The notes: generated by a model from the letters alone, not told the origin. A DNA stretch of 13,411 nucleotides from Pseudomonas sp. UBA5782 (GCA_002418465.1 DIEE01000049.1:6547-19957); one strand, 5' to 3'; numbered from the stretch's first letter, positions 1 to 6,766 are shown. A program made the numbers and translations.

Positions 1-385
1 CGAGCTGACGGCGATGTTCAACTTCCGCTTTTCCACCGAATCCACCGTCGAAGGGCTTAAGCAACGGGTCGCCACCATTCTCGACAAACACGGCCTGGAC
101 TGGCACATCGACTGGGCGCTGTCCGGCCTGCCGTTCCTCACCGAGCCCGGCGCGCTGCTCGACGCCGTGGCCAGCGGCATCCGCACGGTCACCGGCCGTG
201 AAACCCGCCCGTCGACCACCGGCGGCACCTCGGACGGACGCTTCATCGCGACCCTCGGCACCCAGGTGGTCGAACTCGGCCCCGTGAACGCCACCATCCA
301 CCAGATCGACGAGCGCATCCTCGCCAGCGACCTCGACCTGCTCAGCGACATCTACTACCAGACCCTCGTCGAGCTGTTCGCCTGA
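1..385 (+). CDS. dapE: Succinyl-diaminopimelate desuccinylase, C-terminal part (5' end outside window)
   Basis: DapE is a cytoplasmic di-zinc M20-family peptidase that hydrolyses N-succinyl-LL-2,6-diaminopimelate to LL-diaminopimelate and succinate, the step before meso-DAP for peptidoglycan and lysine. Only the last 127 codons are present; the reading frame is open to the left edge (first whole codon at base 2), so the metal-binding N-terminal half is missing. What is seen: the end of the dimerisation/lid domain (NFRFSTES), the family motif TGGTSDGRF at about 218-244, and GPVNATIH, whose His at 299-301 matches the zinc ligand known as His349 in the Haemophilus influenzae enzyme. The natural C-terminus is present. 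The TGA stop (383-385) shares its last base with the rlmA start codon, so the two genes are probably co-transcribed and translationally coupled. Family identity is secure from the two motifs. ArgE, a paralogue, is less likely because GGTSDGRF followed by GPVNATIH is the DapE pattern. Confidence 0.93.
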   Translation, partial: ELTAMFNFRFSTESTVEGLKQRVATILDKHGLDWHIDWALSGLPFLTEPGALLDAVASGIRTVTGRETRPSTTGGTSDGRFIATLGTQVVELGPVNATIHQIDERILASDLDLLSDIYYQTLVELFA

Positions 386-1191
386 TGCTGATCTGCCCGC
401 TCTGCTCGAGCCCGCTGCAGGATGCCGACAATGGCGTCGCTTGTCCGGCCGGGCATCGTTTCGACCGCGCGCGCCAGGGCTACCTGAACCTGCTGCCGGT
501 GCAGCACAAGAACAGCCGCGACCCCGGCGACAACGCGGCGATGGTCGAGGCGCGCCGGCGCTTCCTCGACGGCGGCCACTACACGCCACTGGCGCGCCGG
601 CTGGCCGAGCTGGTCGCCGAACGCGCGCCGCGGCGCTGGCTGGACATCGGTTGCGGCGAGGGCTACTACACCGCGCAGATCGGCGCCGCGCTGCCGCACA
701 GCGAAGGCTACGCGCTGGATATCTCCCGCGAGGCGGTCAAGCGCGCCTGCCGCCGCGATCCGCGCCTGCACTGGCTGGTGGCGAGCATGGCGCGGGTACC
801 ACTGGCCGACGCCAGCTGCCAGGTGCTGACCAGCGTATTCAGCCCGCTCGACTGGCAGGAAGCCCGGCGCCTGCTGGCACCCGGCGGCGCGCTGCTGCGC
901 ATGGGCCCGAGCAGCGAGCACCTGATGGCGCTGCGCGGCAAGCTCTACGACGAAGTCCGCGATTACGACGACCAGAAGCACCTGTCGCTGATCCCCGAGG
1001 GCATGCACCTGGCGCACAGCGAGACGCTGAATTTCGACCTGCGCCTGGACAGCCCGGAGGCCCGCGCCGACCTGCTGGCGATGACCCCGCACGGCTGGCG
1101 CGCCAGTGCCGAACGCCGCGAGGCGGTGATCGCCGCGCCCTTAGAGGTCGGCGTCGGCATACGTTACGATTGGATCGAACGCGACCTCTAG
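385..1191 (+). CDS. rlmA: 23S rRNA (guanine-N1)-methyltransferase RlmA
   Basis: Predicted SAM-dependent enzyme that methylates N1 of a guanine in helix 35 of 23S rRNA (G745 in E. coli). The protein is 268 aa, the usual family size. The N-terminus carries a zinc-binding knuckle with C4, C7, C20 and H24, followed by the family-typical stretch GDNAAMVEARRRFLDGGHY (48-66). The Rossmann methyltransferase core follows: SAM motif I LDIGCGEG (86-93), the acidic motif II around ALDIS (110-114) and motif IV VFSP (151-154). The start at 385 is required to keep the zinc cysteines. No good Shine-Dalgarno is seen; the ATG overlaps the dapE stop by one base (TGATG), so initiation probably depends on termination of dapE. 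RlmA(II), also called TlrB, of Gram-positives methylates G748 and is related, but the gammaproteobacterial context favours the G745 enzyme. The exact target base is inferred from the family. Confidence 0.92.
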   Translation: MLICPLCSSPLQDADNGVACPAGHRFDRARQGYLNLLPVQHKNSRDPGDNAAMVEARRRFLDGGHYTPLARRLAELVAERAPRRWLDIGCGEGYYTAQIGAALPHSEGYALDISREAVKRACRRDPRLHWLVASMARVPLADASCQVLTSVFSPLDWQEARRLLAPGGALLRMGPSSEHLMALRGKLYDEVRDYDDQKHLSLIPEGMHLAHSETLNFDLRLDSPEARADLLAMTPHGWRASAERREAVIAAPLEVGVGIRYDWIERDL

Positions 1192-1221
1192 CGGGCCGCC
1201 CACGCCACTGCCGAGAAAACC

Positions 1222-1593
1222 ATGCGCCAACCGGACATCGAGATCTACCTGAAGGACGCCGACCAGCAGAGCGTCGCCGCCTGGCTGGAACAGGCCATCG
1301 GCCCCTGCAGCGCCTGGCGGCAGAAGGGCCAGACGTTCAAATGCGAAGCCGCCGGGATTCCCGTCACCTGGGTACCGAAAGCGGTCGGCAAATGGCACAG
1401 CCTGATGCTGGAAAGCGATGCCACGCCGTGGGATGACGACATCGCCTGCGCCCGCGACGCCTACGCCGCGCTCGGCGTGCAGGTGCGCTGCGCACCGGGC
1501 AGCTGGCAGGAAGAAGAGAGCCTGGAAGAAGGCGAGCGCTGGATCAAGATCGACGCCGAGGGCGAGCAGGAAATCATCTGGCGTACCGATTGA
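1222..1593 (+). CDS. Small Trp-rich soluble protein of unknown function
   Basis: I do not recognise a named family. The product is 123 aa, acidic, with no signal peptide or membrane segment, so it is probably cytoplasmic. It has eight tryptophans (W22, W32, W50, W58, W70, W95, W107, W120) and four cysteines (C29, C41, C76, C90), the cysteines too scattered for an obvious zinc site. The pattern (N-terminal IEIYLKD strand, helix around 15-27, strands around 37-52, helix at 72-84, C-terminal strands at 105-121) suggests a single compact alpha/beta domain. It lies 30 bases after rlmA on the same strand with no terminator between them, so it is probably the last gene of the dapE-rlmA unit. The start is preceded only by a weak GAG at about 1212-1214. 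It is called real because codon use matches its neighbours and it fills the gap before a clear terminator. I believe pseudomonads carry a similar protein here, but that is memory, not a search. Confidence 0.8.
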   Translation: MRQPDIEIYLKDADQQSVAAWLEQAIGPCSAWRQKGQTFKCEAAGIPVTWVPKAVGKWHSLMLESDATPWDDDIACARDAYAALGVQVRCAPGSWQEEESLEEGERWIKIDAEGEQEIIWRTD

Positions 1594-1617
1594 GCAAGGG
1601 CCAATACACGTCGCCGC

Positions 1618-1675
1618 CGTAGGGTGCGCCGCGCGCACCAGCCCCGTCGTTTCGGTGCGCATGGCGCACCCTACG
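1618..1675. repeat. Double palindromic intergenic repeat (REP-like)
   Basis: Two small hairpins, each built of ggtgcgc, three loop bases and gcgcacc (1623-1639 and 1654-1670), stand 14 bases apart. The outer 13 bases on each side (1618-1630 and 1663-1675) are perfect reverse complements, so the whole unit can also fold as one long imperfect hairpin: 13 pairs, a 2-base interruption, 7 pairs, 14-base loop. This architecture, in an intergenic space just after a gene, is typical of dispersed REP/BIME-type elements of pseudomonads. No second clear copy occurs in this window. It may stabilise the 3' end of the upstream transcript. Confidence 0.75.
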
Positions 1676-1720
1676 TCTACGTGATGACCGAGACTCACGA
1701 GAGACAGCCCATCCGCCAAG

Positions 1721-1748
1721 AAAAAGCCCGCCTTCAGGCGGGCTTTTT
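1721..1748. terminator. Bidirectional intrinsic terminator between the unknown gene and csp
   Basis: A perfect 12-base inverted repeat (1721-1732 with 1737-1748) with a TTCA loop. The core is a 7-pair GC stem flanked by five A on the left and five T on the right, so an RNA from either strand ends in a GC hairpin followed by U5. It should end both the dapE-rlmA-unknown transcript from the left and the cold-shock transcript from the right. Confidence 0.9.
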
Positions 1749-1762
1749 CGTCGCTGCAAGGC

Positions 1763-1972
1763 TCAGACGCGTGCCACGTCTTCCGCCTGCAGGCCCTTCT
1801 GGCCCTGAGTCACGGAGAACTCGACTTTCTGGCCTTCGACCAGAGAGCGGTGACCTTCGCCACGAATCGCGCGGTAATGGACGAACACGTCCGCGCCGCT
1901 ATCACGTTGGATGAATCCATAGCCCTTGGCGTCATTGAACCACTTGACGGTGCCGTGCTCACGATCAGCCAT
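1763..1972 (-). CDS. Cold-shock domain protein (CspA/CapB family)
   Basis: A 69-aa single-domain OB-fold protein that binds single-stranded RNA and DNA and acts as an RNA chaperone. It has the hallmark GTVKWFNDAKGYGFI (7-21), containing the RNP1 motif KGYGFI, and the RNP2 motif VFVHY (29-33). The usual length for the family is 65-75 aa. An upstream in-frame start at 2041 would add 23 residues with no resemblance to the family. The start at 1972 is preferred because GGGAG lies 7 bases upstream (1980-1984) and the protein then begins MADREHGTVKWFN, as cold-shock proteins do. It stands alone, divergent from plsB, with a terminator directly after its stop codon. A probable promoter about 150 bases upstream implies a long leader. 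Whether it is cold-induced or constitutive cannot be told from the sequence; pseudomonads have several paralogues, so I give no symbol. Confidence 0.95.
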   Translation of the reverse strand: MADREHGTVKWFNDAKGYGFIQRDSGADVFVHYRAIRGEGHRSLVEGQKVEFSVTQGQKGLQAEDVARV

Positions 1973-2454
1973 TACCACACTCCCAACTCGCAATATTGTG
2001 TTCGCCTCTCCATCAGTGGAAAGACCTCTACGGTTCCGCAAAAACGTTCTTCCTGTTGCTTACAACCAGACCGCAAACGGGCAAGGAGCAGGCTATCGAA
2101 AAGCGTTCCTGATTCGGCCGCATCCGAGTCTAAAAGGAAGCGCAAGCCGTGCAAAGAATTTTTTTCTGAAGCCGCCAAAGGCCCATCGCTGCTGGGCTGC
2201 AGGCATTTTGATGGCCTCTGGCGAGGACACCGGAAGGTTACGAAAGCGTAGCAATGGCATGGGCCGAAAGGGTGCTTCGGCGCGCACCAGAATCATCCGG
2301 CGAGTAAGCCGCTGCCCGGATATCGAGCCGCTGCGCCGCGCCGCCTCGCTGCCACCGGGCGCGCCGCACCAGCGGGCGCCGCGCTTTTGCCGGGCAGCGG
2401 CGGATACGTCACACTACCGGTCCCGGGCCGAGGCCCTGCAACCGTAAGACCTGT
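1973..2454. other. Gene-free divergent intergenic region between csp and plsB
   Basis: About 480 bases without a credible gene. The csp-proximal half (to about 2200) is less GC-rich than the neighbouring genes and contains the putative csp leader, promoter and T7/A7 tract. The plsB-proximal part (about 2300-2454) is very GC-rich and must hold the plsB promoter, but I cannot point to convincing -35 and -10 boxes. A weak 5-pair hairpin (2271-2288) is present. Reading frames crossing it have no ribosome binding site and no family resemblance. Confidence 0.6.
2127..2154 (-). promoter_or_regulatory. Candidate promoter of the cold-shock gene
   Basis: On the minus strand, TTGCAC (2149-2154) and TAGACT (2127-2132) are separated by 16 bases, and a seven-A tract lies just upstream of the -35 at 2159-2165, like an UP element. 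Transcription from about 2120 would give a leader of roughly 148 bases before the ATG, similar to the long leaders known for cspA-type mRNAs. The hexamers match consensus only partly (3/6 and 4/6), so this is a suggestion. Confidence 0.35.
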
Positions 2455-4935
2455 ATGACCCGCTCCCCGTTTCGCCGCCTGATCTTCGGCACCCTGCGCC
2501 GTCTGCTCTACCTCTGGGTCCGCTCGGAAACCATCAACCAGTCGGCCTTCCCGCTCAAGCTCGACCGTGGCAAACCGGTGGTCTACGTGCTGCGCCAGGC
2601 CTCGCTGAGCGACCTCGCGGTGGTCGACCACGAATGCGTCAAGGTCGGCCTGCCGCGCCCGGTGCTACCGGTGGCGGTGGGCGAACTGCTGGAGCCCGCG
2701 GCGTTCTTCTACCTGATGCCGGAGCCGGACTGGCTCGGCCGCCAGGACCGCCGCGTCGCCTCGCCGACGCTGGTGCGGCTGGTCAACGCCATCGGCCACA
2801 ATGCCGTCGAAGACGTGCAGATCATTCCGGTAAGCGTGTTCTGGGGGCAGTCGCCGGACCGCGAAACCAGCCCGTGGAAACTGCTGTTCGCCGACAGTTG
2901 GGCGGTCACCGGGCGCCTGCGCAAGCTGGTCAGCATCCTCGCCCTCGGACGCAAGACCAGCGTGCAGTTCGCCGCGCCGATCCACCTGCGCGAGCTGGTC
3001 GAGCAGGACAAGGGCAGCGAGCGAACGCTGCGCATGGTCCACCGCATCCTGCGCGTGCACTTCCGCAACCAGAAGGCCGCGGTGATCGGCCCCGACGTGT
3101 CGCACCGGCGCAACCTGGTGAAAGGCCTGGTGCACGGCCCGCAGGTGCGCCAGGCGATCCTCGACGAGGCCGAGCGCGAGAAGATTTCCGTCGAGCGCGC
3201 CGAAGCGCAGGCGCTGAAGTACGGCAACGAGATCGCCTCGGACTACACCTACAGCGCGATCCGCTTTCTCGAGATCATCCTGTCGTGGTTCTGGAACAAG
3301 ATCTACGACGGCATCAAGGTCAACCACATCGAGCGCGTGCAGGAGGTGGTCAATGGTCACGAAGTGATCTACGTGCCCTGCCACCGCAGCCACATCGACT
3401 ACCTGCTGCTTTCCTACCTGCTGTTCCGCAACGGCCTGACCCCGCCGCACATCGCCGCCGGGATCAACCTGAACATGCCGGTGATCGGCGGCCTGCTGCG
3501 CCGCGGCGGCGCGTTCTTCATGCGCCGCACCTTCAAGGGCAACCCGCTGTACACCGCGGTGTTCAACGAATACCTGCACACGCTGTTCAGCAAGGGCTTC
3601 CCGGTCGAATACTTCGTCGAGGGCGGCCGCTCGCGGACCGGGCGCATGCTGCAGCCGCGCACCGGGATGCTCGCCATCACCCTGCGCAGCTTCCTGCGCA
3701 CGCACCGCCTGCCGATCCTCTTCGTGCCGGTCTACATCGGCTACGAGCGCGTCCTGGAAGGCCGCACCTACCTGGGCGAGCTGCGCGGCGCGACGAAGAA
3801 GAAGGAGTCGATCTTCGACATCTTCAAGGTCATCGGCGCACTCAAGCAGCGTTTCGGCAGCGTCTGGGTCAACTTCGGCGAGCCGATCCGCCTGGCCGAG
3901 TTCCTCGATCAGCAGCAACCCGACTGGCGCCAGCAGGAGCTGGGCCCGGACTACCGCCCGGACTGGCTCAACGACGCCACCAACAAGCTTTCCGAGCAGG
4001 TCGCGCGGCACCTGAACGAAGCGGCGGCGGTGAACCCGGTCAATCTGGTGGCGCTGGCGATGCTCTCCACCACCAAGTTAGCGCTGGACGAACGCGCCCT
4101 GGCGCGCATCCTCGACATGTACCTGGCGCTGCTGCGCCGCGTGCCCTACTCCGAACACACCACGCTGCCGGAAGGCGACGGCAACGCCCTGATCGAGTAC
4201 GTGCAGGGCATGCAGTTGCTCGCCGAGCAGAAGGACGCGCTGGGCAAGATTCTCTATCTGGACGAGCAGAACGCCGTCCTGATGACCTACTACCGCAACA
4301 ACGTCCTGCACATCTTCGCCCTGCCGGCGCTGCTCGCCAGCTTCTTCCAGAGCAGCGCGCGGATGAACCGCGAGCAGATCCTGCGCTTCACCCGCGCGCT
4401 CTACCCGTACCTGCAGTCCGAGCTGTTCATCCGCTACCAGCCGGAGCAATTGGACGCGGTGGTGGACGAATGGCTGGCAGCCTTCGTCGAGCAGGGCCTG
4501 TTGCGCCAGGAAGAGGACGTCTATGTGCGCCCGGCGCCCAGCTCGCGGCAGTTCGTCCTGCTCACCCTGCTGGCGCGCGCCATCATGCAGACCCTGCAGC
4601 GTTTCTACATGGCCATCGCTTTGCTGCTCAACCAGCCGCAGAACAGCCTGTCCGCCGAGGAGCTGGAGAACCTCTGCACGGTGATGGCGCAGCGCCTGTC
4701 GATCCTCCACGGGCTGAACGCCCCGGAGTTCTTCGACAAGAGCCTGTTCCGCCACTTCATCCAGTCGCTGCTCGACCAGGGCGTGCTGCGCAGGGACGAG
4801 GCCGGCAAGCTCAGCCATCACCCGATGCTCGGCGAGCTGGTGGAAGGCGCTGCCAAGCGCGTGCTGCCGCCGGAAATCCGCCTTTCGATCCGCCAGGTCG
4901 CGCAGGATCGCAACGAGGAACCAGACGCCGCCTGA
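2455..4935 (+). CDS. plsB: Glycerol-3-phosphate 1-O-acyltransferase PlsB
   Basis: PlsB transfers an acyl chain from acyl-ACP or acyl-CoA to position 1 of sn-glycerol-3-phosphate, giving lysophosphatidic acid, the first step of phospholipid synthesis, at the inner face of the cytoplasmic membrane. The protein is 826 aa (E. coli 807). All four acyltransferase blocks are present: block I HRSHIDYLL with the catalytic H310 and D315 of the HX4D motif; block II GGAFFMRRTFKGN (351-363) with the substrate-binding arginines; block III EYFVEGGRSRTGR (385-397); block IV ILFVPVYIGYE (421-431). The long flanking N- and C-terminal regions are those of the PlsB type, not of short PlsC acyltransferases. The start at 2455 gives the usual MTRSPFRRLIF beginning; only a weak purine run precedes it. 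It has its own large upstream region and no close upstream partner, so it is probably transcribed separately; a DUF4197 gene follows after 70 bases. No defect is seen. Confidence 0.96.
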   Translation: MTRSPFRRLIFGTLRRLLYLWVRSETINQSAFPLKLDRGKPVVYVLRQASLSDLAVVDHECVKVGLPRPVLPVAVGELLEPAAFFYLMPEPDWLGRQDRRVASPTLVRLVNAIGHNAVEDVQIIPVSVFWGQSPDRETSPWKLLFADSWAVTGRLRKLVSILALGRKTSVQFAAPIHLRELVEQDKGSERTLRMVHRILRVHFRNQKAAVIGPDVSHRRNLVKGLVHGPQVRQAILDEAEREKISVERAEAQALKYGNEIASDYTYSAIRFLEIILSWFWNKIYDGIKVNHIERVQEVVNGHEVIYVPCHRSHIDYLLLSYLLFRNGLTPPHIAAGINLNMPVIGGLLRRGGAFFMRRTFKGNPLYTAVFNEYLHTLFSKGFPVEYFVEGGRSRTGRMLQPRTGMLAITLRSFLRTHRLPILFVPVYIGYERVLEGRTYLGELRGATKKKESIFDIFKVIGALKQRFGSVWVNFGEPIRLAEFLDQQQPDWRQQELGPDYRPDWLNDATNKLSEQVARHLNEAAAVNPVNLVALAMLSTTKLALDERALARILDMYLALLRRVPYSEHTTLPEGDGNALIEYVQGMQLLAEQKDALGKILYLDEQNAVLMTYYRNNVLHIFALPALLASFFQSSARMNREQILRFTRALYPYLQSELFIRYQPEQLDAVVDEWLAAFVEQGLLRQEEDVYVRPAPSSRQFVLLTLLARAIMQTLQRFYMAIALLLNQPQNSLSAEELENLCTVMAQRLSILHGLNAPEFFDKSLFRHFIQSLLDQGVLRRDEAGKLSHHPMLGELVEGAAKRVLPPEIRLSIRQVAQDRNEEPDAA

Positions 4936-4943
4936 CCCCTAAG

Positions 4944-4970
4944 GCCCGGCGCGCCGTCGGCGATCCGGGC
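4944..4970 (+). other. Hairpin between plsB and the DUF4197 gene
   Basis: gcccgg (4944-4949) pairs with ccgggc (4965-4970). Inside lies a second stem, cgcc/ggcg (4952-4955 with 4959-4962), giving a two-part hairpin with a 2x2 internal loop. No T-run follows, so it is not a standard terminator. It may stop transcription inefficiently or stabilise the plsB 3' end. Confidence 0.4.
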
Positions 4971-4976
4971 TATTCT
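4971..4976 (+). promoter_or_regulatory. Possible -10 box of the DUF4197 gene
   Basis: TATTCT, 29 bases before the start codon, resembles a sigma-70 -10 box. No convincing -35 lies 16-18 bases upstream, where the sequence is GC-rich hairpin. The gene may instead be read through from plsB. Confidence 0.25.
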
Positions 4977-5005
4977 GTCGTCCACTCAACCAGAAGGATG
5001 TCGCC

Positions 5006-5683
5006 ATGTTCCGCCTGACTACCCTGCTCGCCGGCCTGGCCCTGTCCAGCCAGGTGTTTGCCCTCTCGCTCTCCGACCTGTCCCAGGGCGATGCCAGCGG
5101 CGGGCTCAAGGATGCCCTCGCCCAAGGCGCCCAGATCGCCGTGCAGCAGCTCGGCAAGCCCGGCGGATTCAGCAACAACGACGAGGTGCGCATCGAGCTG
5201 CCGGGCAAGCTCGGCAAGGCGGCCAAGACCATGAAGATGATGGGCATGGGCGCCCAGGTGGACGCACTGGAAACCAGCATGAACAAAGCCGCCGAGGCCG
5301 CCGTGCCGCAGGCCCAGGCGCTGCTGGTGGACGCGGTGAAGAAGATGACCGTGACCGACGCCAAGAGCATCCTCGCCGGACCGAAGGACTCGGCCACCAC
5401 CTACCTGGACAAGACCAGCCGCGAGCAGATCCGCGCCAAGTTCCTGCCCATCGTCAAGCAGGCCACCGACCAGGTCGGCCTGGCCAAGCAATACAACAGC
5501 TTCGCCGGCCAGGCCGCCAGCTTCGGCGTGGTCGACGCAAAGAGCGCCAACATCGAGAGCTACGTCACCGAGCAGGCGCTTAACGGCCTGTTCGAGATGA
5601 TCGCCAAGCAGGAAGCCAGCATCCGTGAAAACCCCGCCGCGGCCGCTACCAGCCTGGCGAAGAAGGTCTTCGGCGCACTCTGA
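5006..5683 (+). CDS. Exported DUF4197-type protein, function unknown
   Basis: The 225-aa product starts with a signal peptide: R3, a hydrophobic core LTTLLAGLALSS (4-15), and a likely signal peptidase I site after VFA (19). There is no lipobox cysteine, in fact no cysteine at all, so a soluble periplasmic protein is more likely than a lipoprotein. The mature part is Ala/Lys/Gln-rich and largely helical, with the features I associate with DUF4197: GGLKDALAQGAQIAVQQLG (32-50), the IELPGKL stretch followed by a Met-rich segment (KMMGMG), a central helix ending MTVTDAKSILAGP, TTYLDKTS, and a C-terminal EQALNGLFEMIAKQEASIRENP. The biochemical role of this family is unknown to me. The start is supported by AGAAGGA at 4992-4998, 7 bases before the ATG. 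It follows plsB by 70 bases and converges on lpxC. Assignment to DUF4197 is from memory of the family pattern. Confidence 0.85.
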   Translation: MFRLTTLLAGLALSSQVFALSLSDLSQGDASGGLKDALAQGAQIAVQQLGKPGGFSNNDEVRIELPGKLGKAAKTMKMMGMGAQVDALETSMNKAAEAAVPQAQALLVDAVKKMTVTDAKSILAGPKDSATTYLDKTSREQIRAKFLPIVKQATDQVGLAKQYNSFAGQAASFGVVDAKSANIESYVTEQALNGLFEMIAKQEASIRENPAAAATSLAKKVFGAL

Positions 5684-5800
5684 TCGCCGCACCTGCCTGT
5701 CGCATCCGTCGATCACCGGTGGATGTGGCCAGGCCCTCCCAAGGCCCGTCCGGGCCGCAGCGCCTGTCCCCTCTACCTCTCCGCCATGAAGTCCCGGGCA
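5684..5800. other. Convergent intergenic spacer between the DUF4197 gene and the lpxC terminator
   Basis: No coding potential is seen. A short GC hairpin, ggccc (5743-5747) with gggcc (5752-5756) and a 4-base loop, has no T-tract, so an intrinsic terminator for the DUF4197 gene is not evident. The spacer marks the meeting of two blocks that are usually apart in pseudomonad genomes. Confidence 0.5.
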
Positions 5801-5827
5801 TAAAAAAAGGCCACCCGAAGGTGGCCT
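5801..5827 (-). terminator. Intrinsic terminator of lpxC and the dcw run
   Basis: Read on the minus strand, an 8-pair stem aggccacc/ggtggcct closes a UUCG tetraloop (loop at 5816-5819) and is followed by a run of seven T (5802-5808 in complement). The C(UUCG)G loop is exceptionally stable, so this should be efficient. The plus strand lacks a T-run after the hairpin, so it does not serve the converging DUF4197 gene well. It begins 28 bases after the lpxC stop. Confidence 0.93.
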
Positions 5828-5854
5828 CAAGAAAAACGAAAGGGAGGTATTGCC

Positions 5855-6766
5855 CTACACCGCCGCAACCGGCCGCATGTAGGAAATAGGCGCGGTCTGG
5901 GCATCTTCGAAGGTCACCACTTCCCAAGCATCCTTCTGCGCGATCAGGGTGCGCAGCAGTTGATTGTTCAGTGCATGACCCGACTTGAAGCCCTGAAACT
6001 CGCCGATCAGGCTGTTTCCCAGCAGGTAGAGATCGCCGATGGCATCGAGAATCTTGTGTTTGACGAACTCGTCCTCGTAACGCAGGCCGTCTTCGTTCAG
6101 CACGCGGTTCTCGTCGACCACGATGGCGTTTTCGACGCTGCCGCCGAGTGCCAGGTTCTGCGAACGCAGGTACTCGATGTCGCGCATGAAGCCGAATGTC
6201 CGCGCCCGGCTGACTTCCTTGACGAACGAGGTGCTGGAAAAATCCACGCTCGCGGTCTGGGTACGGTTGCGGAACACCGGGTGGTCGAAGTCGATCTCGA
6301 AGCTCACCTTGAACCCGTCGAAGGGCACGAAGGTGGCGCGCTTGTCGCCTTCTTCCACAGTTACTTCACGTTTGATGCGGATGAACTTCTTCGCCGCTTC
6401 CTGTTCCTGCAGCCCGGCGGACTGGATCAGGAACACGAACGGGCCGGCGCTACCGTCCATGATCGGAACTTCCGAAGCGGAGAGTTCGACATAGGCGTTA
6501 TCGATGCCCAGGCCTGCCATGGCCGACAGCAGGTGCTCCACCGTATCCACCTTGGTCTCGCCCTTGAACAGGGTGGTCGACATGGTGGTTTCGCCAACGT
6601 TCTCGGCTCGCGCGGGGATTTCCACGATCGGTTCGAGATCGGTGCGACGGAACACGATTCCGGTGTCCACAGGGGCCGGCTTCAGGGTCAGGTAGACCTT
6701 CTCCCCGGAGTGCAAGCCGACGCCCGTGGCACGGATGGTGTTCTTCAGGGTGCGTTGTTTGATCAT
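5855..6766 (-). CDS. lpxC: UDP-3-O-acyl-N-acetylglucosamine deacetylase LpxC
   Basis: LpxC is the zinc amidase that removes the acetyl group from UDP-3-O-acyl-GlcNAc, the committed step of lipid A synthesis, in the cytoplasm. The 303-aa product has the length and, as I recall it, nearly the sequence of the P. aeruginosa enzyme. Catalytic features are all present: E77 and H78 in DTVEHLL, the zinc ligands H237 and D241 in KHKILD, and the catalytic H264 in KSGH. An upstream in-frame ATG at 6808 would add 14 unusual residues; MIKQRTLKNTIRATGVGLHSG at 6766 is the conserved beginning, although its ribosome binding site is weak. It lies 111 bases after ftsZ on the same strand and ends just before a strong terminator. 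The spacing leaves room for its own promoter as well as read-through from ftsZ. The C-terminus ends in AAV; in E. coli the C-terminal tail governs FtsH proteolysis, but P. aeruginosa LpxC is reported to be controlled differently. Confidence 0.97.
   Translation of the reverse strand: MIKQRTLKNTIRATGVGLHSGEKVYLTLKPAPVDTGIVFRRTDLEPIVEIPARAENVGETTMSTTLFKGETKVDTVEHLLSAMAGLGIDNAYVELSASEVPIMDGSAGPFVFLIQSAGLQEQEAAKKFIRIKREVTVEEGDKRATFVPFDGFKVSFEIDFDHPVFRNRTQTASVDFSSTSFVKEVSRARTFGFMRDIEYLRSQNLALGGSVENAIVVDENRVLNEDGLRYEDEFVKHKILDAIGDLYLLGNSLIGEFQGFKSGHALNNQLLRTLIAQKDAWEVVTFEDAQTAPISYMRPVAAV

Noticed and set aside
2271..2288. A small ggtgc/gcacc hairpin resembling half of the palindromic repeat at 1618-1675
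   Set aside because: Only five pairs with an 8-base loop and no outer arm; such stems arise by chance in GC-rich sequence.
2093..2296. A 67-codon minus-strand frame upstream of csp
   Set aside because: Composition is basic and aromatic without domain features, no ribosome binding site is evident, and it would cover the likely csp promoter.
1926..2447. A 173-codon plus-strand frame crossing the csp-plsB intergenic region and ending just before plsB
   Set aside because: It starts antisense within the cold-shock gene, has no Shine-Dalgarno, and its product is an Arg/Ser/Pro-rich sequence without resemblance to any family.
2634..5018. A 794-codon open frame overlapping plsB in another plus-strand frame, and a 448-codon frame on the opposite strand (2665-4011)
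   Set aside because: Both are Arg/Ala/Pro or Asp/Val/Leu-rich shadows produced by GC-rich codon use. plsB in its own frame has all four family motifs over the same bases.
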